Assembly: GCF_037975245.1 (NCBI RefSeq)
Contig: NC_092569.1
Span: 15,869,501-15,933,500 of the forward strand
Origin: Apostichopus japonicus
Lineage: Eukaryota; Echinodermata; Holothuroidea; Aspidochirotida; Stichopodidae
Direction: 5' to 3'
DNA length: 64,000 nt
Positions 48,306 to 60,880 of the stretch are shown here, in pieces. The notes under the pieces were generated by a model that was not told the origin of the DNA, made no database searches, and worked only from the letters and a program-made list of their open reading frames with translations. The translations under genes were made by a program, and so were the position numbers. The number at the start of each line of letters is the position of its first letter. Within the stretch, counting starts at the first letter, position 1.

Positions 48306-51300
48306 CTTATGGATGAGTTATACTAAAGCTCAACTACGCACTGTCTACCAATTGACTGTGTATTCATTTACCGTATCGATTAAGTGTTTGTTTACCTTCT
48401 TATATCTAGATTTCGATTTAGATCAACGGCCTTTGGATGCACAAGAACTATTGCGACCATTGTTGCTTAACACTATTTGATGTTTTTTTACAAATTCAAT
48501 GCAAACTTTACACGCTTTGCACATTCATCATACTGAAATGTCATGTCGTGTTGTTTTGAAGTAGTTTATCAAGTGTAAAATAGACTTTGTCCTTTTAGAG
48601 TACCTGAACAACATTAATTACGTCTCATGTACAGAATATAGTAAAGGATATTATACAACGGAATTATTTTATCCGGTAGCATGTTTTAAATTAAACTATA
48701 ATATCCCTCGGATAAAATAGTCAGAGGGAGATTATGCAAAGTCACACCTGTATTTTACTGAAAATACGATATATTTTGACAGTGTTAACCCTTATCAAAA
48801 CTGTATTAATTAATAGTTTATATTTATTTATCTTATATTTGATACCCCTGACAAAAAAATAAAACAAATGAAAAAAATCTATTGATTTGAGTCGGTAGTG
48901 AGCACCTTTCCTTCCAATTGGATATTCTTCTGACATTACATGAATATATAGAGCAATGAGCTATCAATAACATACAAAGAAAGTACGAACGTTAATTAAA
49001 TGAATTCAATATGTATTTCCTCCTTTTAATTTGTCTCTATAACGGATTATCAACAAAGTCTAACATTTGTCAATTTTACCAGTGATAAGTAATATTACTT
49101 ACTAGTTTTTTGTTCTAGTGAAATTCTTTTTTGCTTCCCCTTATTGATGAAGGATGCATTTGGATAGGTGGTTAGTTGTGTTTTTATGATTTTGAATTAT
49201 ATTTATATTACTTTTAGTATAGCGCCATCTTTATCTTTGCGACCACTCAGATCAGTTAAATTGTTTTTGTTACAGTTTGTTTTTTCAATGCAGCAGCATC
49301 GCTTGGTTTAGTTGCGAAAATTTAGCCTTAATCTTGCTCATTTTCTAACCTTTGAGTGTGATTGTCTGTGAGTATTAGTATTTTTCCACTGCTTAGTTAG
49401 GATTACAAAATTGCCAATCACAGTTATTATTGGCCAGTTTGCGCTGTGATTTTGAGAGGTGCCCTTATGTTTTTATCCCCCATTTTATGTATTACTGTAT
49501 ACCAGTTCCGCTACGTTCCAGTATTACATTGTTGCTACGGTTTGTGGGAATTATGCAAACTTGGGCTTACACGTTACCTGGTTGTTAGGGGTTTGCTTCA
49601 GTCGTACAAGGTTGTTTATTGTGGTATTTCTTGGTATCTTTATTATTGCAAGTACTTCACATCTATGCTTGGGAATTCTATTTACCATCACAACTCATTC
49701 AGTATGTGTCTTTACCTTGGGCTTCCAATTGCGTGATATTTAAACATCGTTATACGTAACATTCCCTACTTTGGTTCGTTATTCTCGAATTGAACAAGAC
49801 AGGTAACATTTGAACGCAATCGAGTTAACAACATCCTGCAAAAAGTTGCAAGCAAGAAATGTTAATCGTATTTATCCGCAACAAAGGCACTTATAACGTT
49901 ATTATTGGGGCATGGAATTAGTATATGCTATGGCCGTGTATGGCATATATTAGGTGTTTTAGATTATGATAAACCAGGGCCAGGAAATCGACTAAGCAGG
50001 TTTTAATAGACCGGATGGAGTTACATTTTCTATGATAGACTATAGGCCTATATATATTCATTATATTAATCGTTCACGAGGCCTTCGGTGCAAATCACTG
50101 TATGTTCGTATAATTTCGCTAACCAGGCGAGGATACCGTAACGTTAACATGTAGTTCAATTGACCCATCACTGTCCATGACTCTGTGAATTCTCTGTCAC
50201 GTCCGAAACAGGCGTGGCTCGTGATTGACAGCTTAGTTGTGATGGTTTTAGTCATCATTTAATATTTGATATTGCAGACACATATGCGTGTTAGAGTTTT
50301 CTTTATTAACATTACACAATGTAGCCTAGCCTTGGTCTACGTTAAGGGACCAAACGCCGAACTGGCTTCTTCGTGAAAGATAAAGGGGGTTCCAGCAACA
50401 AAGACCCCTCCATTGAATATGAACAACTAAATAACGTTGACCTTCACCACGAACTATAATTACATGTGTTTGTATACAAATACAGCTTTGTTTTGGGGTT
50501 GGAGGAAAAATCGGTTACATGGCTGTATAGCGCCCTCAGTTTTTAGCGTGAGGAGAGCACAGGTGGTGTTTACATAATTTCGTTATTGACCAGTAAGTAA
50601 GTGATAAACATTATTATTATATTTCTTCGGAGCATTAGCTACCAACAACATTGTTAGGCTATCCACTGTACATTAGTTGATGAATAATCATGTAAATTAT
50701 GGAATCGATCATGAAATTAAAAAAACACTATTTGATGTCTAAGCTTTAACTGGCGGTTGGCCCTCTTGTTTTTCACTAACACTATTCAAGATAATGATGA
50801 ACGAATCTTCACCTCATTGAATCTGAGATTACACCACATACTAGACTAGTCATAGCTGAACATGCTCTCTAGAGGCTTCTCCATTGTAAGTTTCCATTTA
50901 GACTGTCAGTGTTACATAAAGACTAACAGGTCCTGCTGTACTGGAACCGATTGTACTAGCAATCAAAATCACAATTAAAACATAGTTCATGTGCCACCAG
51001 CCGATGCTCATAGCTAGTAAAGTAACTACTGTTGCCACCTGTTACACAAGTTACCGTGTTACGAACATAAAGCAGTAATTACTGATGCACGGTTGTGGGA
51101 CAGGAACAGTAGTAACATGTGTTACAGGTGGCACCGGTAGTTACTGTACTAACTATGTGTTTGATGTAAAGGAGGTACGGTACCGCTTCATTCCAGTTCA
51201 CACTTCTCTTTAAATCACGCCAATTATTCATGTCGAGAACGAAGAAAGGCCATGTTCGGGTTTATCCATATGTCTACCTATGACATAAAACGACTTGATA

Positions 51301-51372
51301 CGACTTCATTTTAGAATAGCGTATTAAAGAACTCGCATTCAATGAAAACGATATCTTTGGGGGAAAAATTGC
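48306..51372. other. 3' flank of the IFIT-like gene and intergenic stretch
   Basis: Overlapping open frames at 49446-49743 (94-96 codons, rich in Cys, Tyr and Leu) show no domain. Nothing else was recognised. Near 51015-51150 the words GTTACACAAGTTACC and ATGTGTTACAGGTGGCACC form a loose inverted pair. Confidence 0.4.
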
Positions 51373-53300
51373 TTATTTAAAAAACGCATATCGACACCAA
51401 GGATAACATTTGCAGTTACGTAGCAGTCCCAATAAAAGGTGCTCGATTGACTCTTCGTCAATGTTGCAAAAGGAACACAGTAGAGATTCTGACTTCCCCT
51501 TTGGAAACAAAAGTCTATTGGTACCTAAAATCCTGTGATGGAATCTGAACTGAGAAAAATGGAAGCTTGGATTCAGAAAGGGTGCTCCAAGGAATATTAA
51601 AGATGCGACGCCAGTCGTGCTCGGTAATGTCAAACAAAACTATGTTGCCACTTGTGAATGGCGGTAGGCGGCCTATAGTTTCTTTTATGCAGGCGTCACA
51701 CTGTCGCGAAGTTGACACCAGATGGCCATACGAATATGGAATTTGAACTTCGCACGAAGATGGCCCCGAACTTGGTCAACAGCCAATCAACAGCCGAAGC
51801 AAGTACGATGCCTACAGAAGGTCACACGATGGCACCCGAACCACACACGAAGGCAACACGAAGATGTGCATTTCTATTTAAGTAGTTTACCCGCAGGACA
51901 CACGAATGCCACACGAAGGCCACACGATGGCTACAAGACGACGTATTGATAAGTACATTGTCGAATGCTAGAAAGGCAAATAGCAAGAAATGACAAAGTG
52001 AAATAAAATAATGCTTTCTTATTGTAAGAGGAGGTGCTGGGCCTGTAAGAAGTGCTCATCATGTTCTCTGAGGTACATCAAAAGAAGCAATGCTGCTGCT
52101 TTCTTTTTCCTGGTTGTCTCATCACCAAAGTATGCCATTCTGCAGGAACTGAATTGTGGTTAGTTGTAATTGTGATTGTAGCTTTGGGAGTTACACACGC
52201 CTCTACTGTAGAGTTGCTTAGGACTGTCTGTGGAAGATTCTTTGAGGCTGGCCTTTATATGTCCACGTTACCATGACACCTGGGAAACGCTTGAGGTTCA
52301 CAAATTCGGCTGTCTTCGCCGACACCGTGGTCCCATCTCGATGTCATCGTAATATAATACGATGGTTACTCGACGGCATTGCGAGGGCTTCACGTATTCG
52401 TGTTACCTTCATAAGACAACCGGGCAGCTTCTTGTTTCCTTCGTATTGTCTTCGTGAGGCGAAAATGCCCGATGGCACCGATGATCACACGAATTAAAAA
52501 CGAAGATGACACGATTTGATAAGATGCCCTCACGATGGCCTTACGAAGGGCAAAATGGTCACACGAATTCAACACGAAAACGAACCTTCGCAAGGTCTTC
52601 GGGCAATTTTTTGGCATGCCAAAGATTTGGCCACCACTCACGAAGTTGCTGCCGGAGCCTGAAAAACTCCACCGGCGGTCATACGATGGCTTAAGATGCC
52701 CTCACGAATGGCCCGATGTTTTTACGATCAGAGCCGAATTTGAACATTTTCTTTATCGTGTGTCCATCTGATGTCAACTTCGGGACAGTGTGACGCCAGC
52801 ATTAAGATAGAGTGGGTAGCAGAATTGAGAGGCTGATTAAGAACGAATACACCTTTCAAACAATTCAGAAGATGGATTTGAAAAGTTAACATTACTACAA
52901 CCAGACCTCCTCCATTCAATTGGAATGACATTAATTAAGCCCCAATAAGTTGTAACCGGGAAAGCACTTTATTTGCAAAAGCTTTACAAAACAGAGGAGC
53001 TCCGTTCACGTCGAAGAGATCGCCCACAAATAAAATCCCTTCTCTATACAAAATACTGTTAAAACCTACATTTACATTCATGCGTAAGTGAGAGTTATTC
53101 CACATATATTCATATCCGAAAGAGTCCGTGGGTGGCATATACGTGATGTCACACCACGCCACATATATTTGTTTAATAAAACCTTTCGAATGTTTTTGAC
53201 ATCGGATTTCTGACAATTGCATTAGAAAAAAAAAAACAGTGTTTAACCAAAAGGTAGTAGGTATAGATCGAAGAAAACTTTCCACGGTCCATCCATATCA
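51373..53300 (-). mobile_element. L1/Tx1-like LINE 3' relic (interrupted by a TIR element)
   Basis: Minus-strand frames give the typical C-terminal part of APE-type LINE reverse transcriptase proteins. 53285-52935 has NVNVGFNSILYREGILFVGD and LFDVNGAPLF. 52930-52802 has LLNCLKGVFVLNQPLN. Beyond the inserted element, 51687-51373 has IKETIGRLPP, HRILGTNRLLF and a CSFCNIDEESIEHL zinc-type motif. The frame breaks several times. No RT catalytic core is present, so only the 3' end remains. Confidence 0.8.
51688..52801. mobile_element. PIF/Harbinger-type TIR element nested in the LINE
   Basis: The ends are inverted repeats of about 36 bp: TGCAGGCGTCACACTGTCGC at the left, TGCTGGCGTCACACTGTCCC on the other strand at the right, continuing with GAAGTTGACA and CAGATGG in both. 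TTA flanks both sides (51685-51687, 52802-52804), the 3-bp target typical of PIF/Harbinger. The subterminal parts are rich in CACACGAAGG and CACGATGGC words. A 39-codon minus-strand frame (52138-52019, MAYFGDETTRKKKAAALLLL) might be the start of a lost transposase, but this is weak. The element is probably non-autonomous. Confidence 0.82.
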
Positions 53301-53809
53301 TTTGTTTAACGGCGGACCCAGGTGCAATTCAGACTTTTAACAAAACATTCAATGTGAGGGGAACTTTTAATCCCCCCTCACCTAAACAATCTATTATCGA
53401 TCGATTAATCGATCGTGTCTAGATTGCCATATGACTACACTCCCAAAGTGTTTGATTTCTGAAATGACTCCATACCAGAAGGACCAGAAGGACCCATGAA
53501 CGATTCTGAATGATTTAAGAGAGGGTATGAACGGTAATTTCACGATTTTGGTGGTTCTTCATAGTGAGCTAGTGTGATTTCTATGGAAAAAATGACAGAT
53601 TGAGTTTCGTAATTGTTTGTCTTGTGGCGCAACTAATAAAAACACAATTTTGTCATACAAAGGTGATAGTAGAGTACTGCATGAGAGCCCGTATCGTTTT
53701 ACGTAGTGCAATTGGTACTATTAGTATTACGTATGCTACGTATTAATAACAATCCTAGGGCGATACAGACAGTGTTGAATATGCTTGTGTGGCGGGTTTT
53801 ACATCCAAT
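53301..53809. other. Spacer between LINEs with short palindromes
   Basis: GTGAGGGGAACTTTTAATCC followed by CCCCTCAC makes a hairpin near 53355-53382, and CGATCGATTAATCGATCG near 53399-53416 is a perfect palindrome. No gene was seen. Confidence 0.5.
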
Positions 53810-56800
53810 TCAAAGGAGGTATACCTGGCGGCGAAACAAATCCAGTTAAACAGAGCCGCTTAGATTTTGTCTTGGTTTCATCCGGATTACTTAATACTGT
53901 CAGTGTCAAATTCATTATTAACAGCAAGCCATAGGACTGATCATTCATTAATTAGCACATTTTTTAATTTAAATAAGGTCACAACAGGAAGAGGATTGTG
54001 GAAATTTAATAACTCTTTACTGAAAGATGACTACTATTTTACGATTGTTAAAGACACAATTGCCACAACTAATGATGAATATGCATGTTTTCCGTATGTT
54101 CGAGAGAATATTAATATAATTCCCAGAAAGGATATTCAGTGCGTTAATAATGATCAGCTGTTCTTCGAGATGCTTCTTTTAAATATTAGAGGGAAAACAA
54201 TTTCATACTCTTCATACAAGAAAAAGGTACAAGATTGCATGGAAAAAAAATAACTCAAACATGAAATTGACCGAATACATTCGTATTGTAATGAAAGTGA
54301 GGATACAAGAAACTATATTGATGAGTTAAATCGTAAGCTTCAGTCTATTCGTGAGAAAAGACTCCAAGGATGTATGGTAAGGGCCCGTGTGGAATGTTCT
54401 GAAGAAGGAGAGAAACCTTCAAAATTATTTCTCAATTTAGAAAAAGAAACCATGTTAGTAAACTCATTAGTCACTTGAAAATATTAATAATCAAGATATT
54501 TATGACCATGATCATATACAGAGAGTAATTTTTAATTTTTATCAACATTTATATAGTTCTCAGGATGCTTATTTAAGAAATGAAGATCTACAAGAGAAGT
54601 TTGGTCAAAGTGTTATAAAATTATCAGTCAATGAGTCTAGTAACCTTGAAGGTCTTTTGACTTATGAGGAAGTTACTTGTGTTTTATATGAAGAACAACA
54701 AATCTCTTGGCTCTGATGGTTTTACTGTTAAGTTTTTAACAAATTTCTGGAATGATCTTGGTCATATTTTGTTACGGTCATTGAATTTCAGCTATGAAAA
54801 TTTGTTATCGGTTACACAAAGGCACGGTGTCATCACCCTAATTCCTGAAGGTGATAAACCTCGTTTTTGTTTGAAGAATTGGAGACCAATTTCACTGCTT
54901 AATGTGTCTTATAAAATTGCATCTTCCTGCATTGCAAATCGTATGAAGGCAGTTCTTCCTAATATTATTATTCTTTCAACCAAAGTGGCTTCCTCAAGGG
55001 TCGGTATATTGGTGATAGAATTCGTACAGTGTATGACAATATTAATAGCCTTGAAGAAGACCAAACGCCAGGGATTTTATTTGGGATTGATTTTGAAAAG
55101 GCTTTTGATAGTACTCCGCCTTTTTATGTTCGGTCTTTCCATTATCCAGTGGTTTGATACTTTTTATAGTGATATGTATTCCTCTGTTCTTGTAAATGGC
55201 TTTTCATTTCTATTGATAGTGGTTGCAGACAAGGAGACTCTTTGTCTCCATATCTCTTTATTTTAAGTGTAGAATTATTGAGCATTCTTATTAATAATGA
55301 TAATTCTATCCAGGGTATTGATATTGGAGGAAGCTGTTATAAATTTGTTCAGTATGCTGATTATACAACCTTTTTCATGCACGGGGATGAAATATCTTTT
55401 AAAATGTATTATGAAACAGCTCGATGATTTTGGTTCTTTGTCTGGGCTAAAAATAAAGCCTAGCAAGTCTCTTCTTGTTAGGTTGAGGAGTTTGAAAGGG
55501 TCTTCGTTTCCTTTTAATGAAAAATATAATATATGTTGGAATAAAGGTGATGAATTTACACTATTGGGGATTGTTTTTAATACTAATCTAAGTAGTATGA
55601 TTGATAAGAACTATGATAATGCACTGACTAAAGTGTTAATATTTTAAAGATGTGGGAGAAACGTAATTTTACAGTGCTGGGTCGCATTACCATTGTTAAA
55701 TCTTTATTATTGCCTTGTTTTAATTACTATATTATGACGCTCCCATTACCCAGTCCAGAGTATATTGAAAGATTACACTCCATGTTTTTTGTTTTCCATT
55801 TTGTGTGAAAAAATAAACCAGACCGTATAAGTCGGTAACAATTAATACAAAGATACCCCGATGGGGGATTGGAAATGATAGATGTTTGTAAACATTGTAT
55901 TGCTCTTACGATATTTACGTTTGAACATTTGTTGAAGAGCAAGAGCTCTAGTTTTGTCTTCTGTATTTTACGTAGGTGCAATAAAAGTATTAAATCTTTC
56001 TTTGATCATAGGGATTTTTATTTGAAGTTAGTGAGTTCAAAAATCTGTAATCCTTTTTGGAAGAACCTTTTTGAAACTACCCATAATTTAATTCATGATG
56101 TTTTCTCTACTATTGACCATGATATTCACTATATTAAGATTGATAATTTGGAATAGCAGTTTATTTAAAGTTGGAAATAGCCCAGTATATATTACAAGCG
56201 TTGCTATGACAAGGCGATTTGATTAGTTATGGTACTTTTTATACTTTTGATAATTTAACTCAAGATTTCATAACATATCAACCAATTTTTTGGAGTATTA
56301 TGATATTATCAGCTATATTTAAAAAAATGGAAAGGTTTATCCAATGATACAATTTTAAGGGTTATTTTTCCTAATAATAGTTATATAAATATAATATAAA
56401 TACTCTGCATGCAAGTGCTTCTTTATTTCTCTAAACAGTTTACAATAGATTGCTGGAGTTCTCAGGTTATGAGCACAAATCCTATATTAAGTGGTGCCAG
56501 ACTATTGATATCAGTTAAAAGGATTGGTCTCTTTATTGTTTCGTCCCTTTTCGGTGTTCGAGTGACGTTAAAATTAGATGGTTTCAACATAGTCTGTTGC
56601 ATAGGATTATTCCAACTAACAAGTATTTGCATCTAATAAAAGTTATCACTTCTGATAATTGTGATTTTTGTCAATCGAAATAGATCGTCGCCGTTATTAG
56701 TAAAGACAATGCCTAAGAAATGTTATGGACCTTGAGTAAGTTTAATACCGAAATCATTAATGAACATTGGACTACGGTGAATAAGAGGACCCAACGGAAA

Positions 56801-57050
56801 CATATATATAAGACTTGCTCAAATTCACGTCACGATCAGACGAACGAGAGCTTAACGTTATTAAGAACACAAAGAATTTCCTTAAGAAAATGTCTGTTAT
56901 GATCAATTAAAAAGACCGAATGTAATCCGCGTATTGAAGCAATCCTGTTTCATCTCCAGCAATATAAATGTTATCAAAATGACAATTAAACAGTTGTATA
57001 CTTGTTGTGTTGTTTTGTTGTATTGTTTTTTTGTTTTTTTTTTATTTACT
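53810..57050 (+). mobile_element. L1/Tx1-like LINE, 5'-truncated and inactive
   Basis: Broken frames follow the order of a LINE ORF2 protein. First comes the end of an APE endonuclease (SRLDFVLVSS, then HRTDHSLI in another frame), then GRGLWKFNNSLL. RT motifs follow: NWRPISLLNVSYKIA, GRYIGDRIRTVYDNI, GIDFEKAFDS, CRQGDSLSPYLFILS and QYADYTTFF. Next are GRITIVKSLLLPCFNYY and a C-terminal RWFQHSLLHRIIPTNKYLHL with DNCDFCQ. The RT active-site YADD reads YADY, and there are many stops and frame changes. The 3' end is ill-defined, near a T-rich tract at 57025-57045. No target duplication was found. Confidence 0.85.
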
Positions 57051-57169
57051 GGCTATTATACCCAGTGAAACTGCCTGATCCAGAGGGAGATTATATTTTA
57101 CGGTGGAGATTTTCATAAAAATTGTTTTAGTTTTATTTTTATTTGCGTTCTTGTGTTCGTGTCCCCAGC

Positions 57170-58490
57170 GGCACTACAGACGGATATGGTCAAGACTTTT
57201 ATTGGAGGCTGGGTAAGGGCTTGGCTACCATTATGTTATTTCAGGTTAATATATACAATTAACTTGATTTTCTGTTAATCAGATCAGATAATATCACTTG
57301 AACACCGGCTTTATAATCACCCCATGCATTACCACACAAACACACACTACACGTTTCAATTCCTGTGTCGTGACATAAAACACATGCAGTACTTCTTGCC
57401 CTCATAGGAGTGTATATGGTTGATGGATACCTTTTTGAACCAATATCGATTTAGAAAAGGACAGAATGGTAAATAAAAACTATAACAAAGTAGAACAAAG
57501 TGAGGTGGCCGACGTCGACAGTGTTTTCCACAACTTTGAAACGCCAACATAGAGATAACATGGCTTGATTCTGATTTGTAAGGTCAGCACCATCGATATC
57601 GTTACGGTACTGTACCTGTACCATCATTACCAATACAAGGTTTACTGAAACATGAGTATGTTGGAAGTTCTGGCCATTGTTTGGGAGCCCTGGGTCAATC
57701 TACAAGTGGTAACACCTCCTTAGCGAGAGCCTGTAGGGCAAAACCAACCGTAGCAGCAAAACGTATGATCGTGTGCATTTGTTTATTACAGTTAACCTTC
57801 CGTCCTTTTTTAACCTCAGTTTAAGTACATATCCGCTTCTCCGCGTGTACCTTGAAGCTGATTTACTGGAGCCAAGACATGATATTGCTCTTCTATATAA
57901 GTGTTTGTTCTCATCAAAGTACAGTTTCTCTTGAACAAATAAATAAAGCCTAGCTGTGAGTAAAACAATTAGTCAGTTCTCACAGCCATTAATGAATAAA
58001 CTAACTGGTGTATTGAACACAATTGAAGCTTTATTAAAGACAATATGTTTCCTTCGATTTTTGGTTACCATGGAGAGGCATGACTATCGTGAGATTAAGA
58101 ATGGTTTTGTTAATATATCTTTGTTGCAGTTGCCAATGAATTAATTTTAAATGGGTTCAGATGAGAATCACACCTTATTAAAGACTTTGATTTTCTTCAA
58201 TTTTATTGAAAGTGAATAACCGAAAATATCATTTCATTTATTACGTTGTTGAAATCTGATTGGATGATATATTTCAATCTTTACTGCTGTCTGTTCACAA
58301 GAGTTTGAGCAATAATTAATCAACGCCATTCATGAATATTCTGAATGGTATATTGAACACAAAAGAAGATGTATCTCAATACAATATTTTCCCTTCGATT
58401 TTAGCTATCATGGAAGGGAAGGCTTCTGAAAATATGATTTAAGATCAGCATACTCCAGAAAAGTTTTTAACACTAAGCTACGGTGGTATG

Positions 58491-58492
<2 letters not shown>
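57170..58492 (+). repeat. Upstream part of a duplicated Penelope-associated block (copy 1)
   Basis: Segments recur in order at 59897-60295: ACGGATATGGTC, CTTTGAAACGCCAACATAGA, ACATGGCTTGATTCTG, GGTCAGCACCATCGA, CAAGAGTTTGAGCAATAATT, AATATTCTGAATGGTA and GCTACGGTGGTATGTA. A partly diverged extra copy of the middle part lies at 57955-58110. No protein-coding signal of its own. Confidence 0.75.
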
Positions 58493-58568
<76 letters not shown>

Positions 58569-58580
58569 AATATATATATT
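58493..58580. repeat. (TA)n microsatellite before Penelope-like fragment 1
   Basis: About 85 bp of TA with GTATA and AAATA breaks, placed exactly between GCTACGGTGGTATGTA and the coding fragment. The copy at 60295-60333 has the same placement. Confidence 0.95.
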
Positions 58581-58599
58581 TGTTGTACACAATAAACCC

Positions 58600-59060
58600 T
58601 AACAAAGAGGAAATTTCGACCTGCACAAAAGCACTCAAAGCGAAACGTGCCGAAAACCACGCTAAGGAAAAATTGGCTGAATTGATGCAGCTAAGCTTGA
58701 CCAGCAGTTATCTGCTGGTTGGCAGCAAACACTACCTCCAAATTCATGGCACTGCAATGGTTCCAAGATGACACCGTCTTTTGCCAACATCTTTATGGGA
58801 ATCCTCGAAAAAGAATTTCGATCTCGACAAAACTTGAAACCACACACGTGGTTACGTTTCATTGACGATATCTTCATAATATGGACCCATGGCGAGGCAA
58901 ATCTAAAACTCTAAAGATTTCTCTGGACACGACGTTCACTTCCTGGACACAACTGTGGCCCTACAAAATGGTTCACTCAAAACAGGCATGTTCAATAAAG
59001 TCACGAACAAGCTTGAACATAAAGTTACTTCAAGTTGCAAAATATTGCACCAGATTGCAC
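58600..59060 (+). mobile_element. Penelope-like element reverse transcriptase fragment 1
   Basis: Frames contain EKLAELMQLS, YLQIHGTAMV, then (frame-shifted) ANIFMGILEKEF and FIDDIFIIWTHGEANLKL. DVHFLDTTVA-like and FNKVTNKLEH-like sequence follows. The GTAMG ... F.DDIF order and the spacing to the FLDTTV motif are those of Penelope-like RTs. Several frame changes make it dead. No GIY-YIG endonuclease was seen. Confidence 0.75.
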
Positions 59061-59896
59061 CTAAGGACCCTTAATTAATCTAAAATTTCTTAGGAGGAAC
59101 CATATTCCTCATAGACCCCTCCCCATTGATGGCATTCATTCAAATAAACATCGTGCCTTCAAATTAAGTGTTGTTTCTTCCTGTGCCCCCAAGTTTGAAA
59201 TGTCTGGCGACGCCACTGCCTCACTCCCTCCTTCCCACAGTATGTCTTTCTTGAATGTAACTGTTCTTTGTAAATTGTAAATGATCACACAATTTTTAAA
59301 TTTCAGCATCCTTACTTTTTAGTGGAGTGGATCAAAATGGGGAGGAGACATCCCTTCACGTGAAACCCTGATCACTTGGTGCCTGGTTTTCAGACAGTGA
59401 TATGAAATAAATATTTTCAAGAAATCGCAACCAATAAAATTGACTAAGGCAAGAATATTACTGAACCACACTAGTTTAGTAGAGTGAGATAACACGTTAT
59501 TTATACTGATTGACCGTGATAACCGAAATGATTGGTATTGCTTGAATCTGTGCAGAACACATCTTACTTTTTATTGTAAATATTAATATTGAAGCAAATT
59601 AAAAATATAACAGTAGAATGAAACGAGGAGTTACCAGGACGTCGATGCTGTTGAGGGGCGAATTCAGCACTTAACAATCATCCTTATATATGAGAGATAT
59701 AAAACTAAAATTTTCAAGTAACTTTCAACATATAGTGTATAGATCCGACATGCTTTCTCCACGTCCTTTAAACACGTAATGGAGTGTGCCATGAAGCTTC
59801 CTTAACATCACATCCGATCTTTGCAAATCGCTCACACACGATGCCATTAAGCGTAAATGTATCAATTTCATAAATGTTTAAATTTATTTTTTTAAA
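59061..59896. other. Spacer between the two Penelope-associated blocks
   Basis: No gene recognised. It includes a repeat-like segment ending GGCGACGCCACTGCCTCACT near 59208-59227. Confidence 0.4.
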
Positions 59897-60290
59897 CGGA
59901 TATGGTCGGGACTTTTTATTGGAGAATTAAGTGAGGTGGCTGTACGTCAACACTATTTCTAAACTTTGAAACGCCAACATAGAGACAACATGGCTTGATT
60001 CTGGTGTGTATGGTCAGCACCATCGACATTTCATTTATTACGTTGTTGATATCTGATTGGATGATATGTATATCAACCTTTACTGCTGTCTCTTCACAAG
60101 AGTTTAAGCGATAATTAATCAACGCCATTTAATGAATATTCTGAATGGTACATTGAACACAAAAAAAGCTGTATATCAATACAATATTTTCCATTCGATT
60201 TTAGTTATCATGGACAGGCACTGTGGCTTCAGAATAAATTATTAAAGATCAACACACTCCAGAAAAGTTTGTACCACTTAGCTACGGTGG

Positions 60291-60294
<4 letters not shown>
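59897..60294 (+). repeat. Duplicated Penelope-associated block, upstream part (copy 2)
   Basis: Shorter relative of 57170-58492 with the same landmarks in order, ending GCTACGGTGGTATGTA at the (TA)n tract. Confidence 0.75.

Positions 60295-60333
<39 letters not shown>
60295..60333. repeat. (TA)n microsatellite before Penelope-like fragment 2
   Basis: About 38 bp of pure TA after GGTGGTATGTA. Confidence 0.9.
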
Positions 60334-60338
<5 letters not shown>

Positions 60339-60416
60339 AATTGTTCGATACAGGTGATAAACGCCGACAGTGGAATTACGACCTTCCTTACCGGTTTAGA
60401 ACCTCTGGACATACAA

Positions 60417-60456
60417 TCAGCGTCCATGGCCTAGTTGGTTAGGGTGTCCGCGTGAG
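60417..60456 (+). mobile_element. tRNA-like 5' half
   Basis: CATGGCCTAGTTGGTTAGGG then TGTCCGCGTGAGGG resembles the D-arm/A-box and anticodon arm of a tRNA. There is no T-arm, as the sequence runs straight into the Penelope-like fragment. Probably the head of a SINE-like repeat, not a tRNA gene. Confidence 0.5.
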
Positions 60457-60462
60457 GGAATT

Positions 60463-60880
60463 TTGGCCTGCACAAAGGCATTCAAACCGAAACGTGGCAA
60501 ATCACCCACGAAGGAAGAATTGGCTGAATTGATGCAACTAATCTGGTATTTGGCAACAAACCGACTAGCTCCAAATTCATGGCACCGCAATGGGTACCAA
60601 AATCACACCGTCTTGTGCAATTTTTTTGATGGAAACCCTCTTGAAGGAATTTCTATCCCGACAAAACTTCAAACCACACACGTGGTTTCGTTTCATTGAC
60701 GATATCTCCATGATATGGACCCATGGCTAGGCAAATCTTAAACTCTTCATTGATTACATAAACTCGTTTCATCACACAATCAAATTTACTGCAGATTTTT
60801 CTGAATGTGACGTTCACTTCCTGGACACCACTGTGACCCTCAAAAATGGTTCACTAAAAACACATGCATATAAATGCAAT
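60463..60880 (+). mobile_element. Penelope-like element reverse transcriptase fragment 2
   Basis: Better preserved than the first. Frames give KEELAELMQL, HGTAMGTKITPSC, LLKEFLSRQNFKPHTWFRFI, DDISMIWTHG, an in-frame TAG, then ANLKLFIDYINSFHHTIKFT and ADFSECDVHFLDTTVTLKNG. The motif order is that of Penelope-like RTs. The interrupted frame and missing ends show it is inactive. Confidence 0.8.

Noticed and set aside
49446-49743. Small Cys/Tyr-rich membrane-like protein gene
   Set aside because: Two overlapping frames of similar length, with no signal peptide, conserved domain or splice context.
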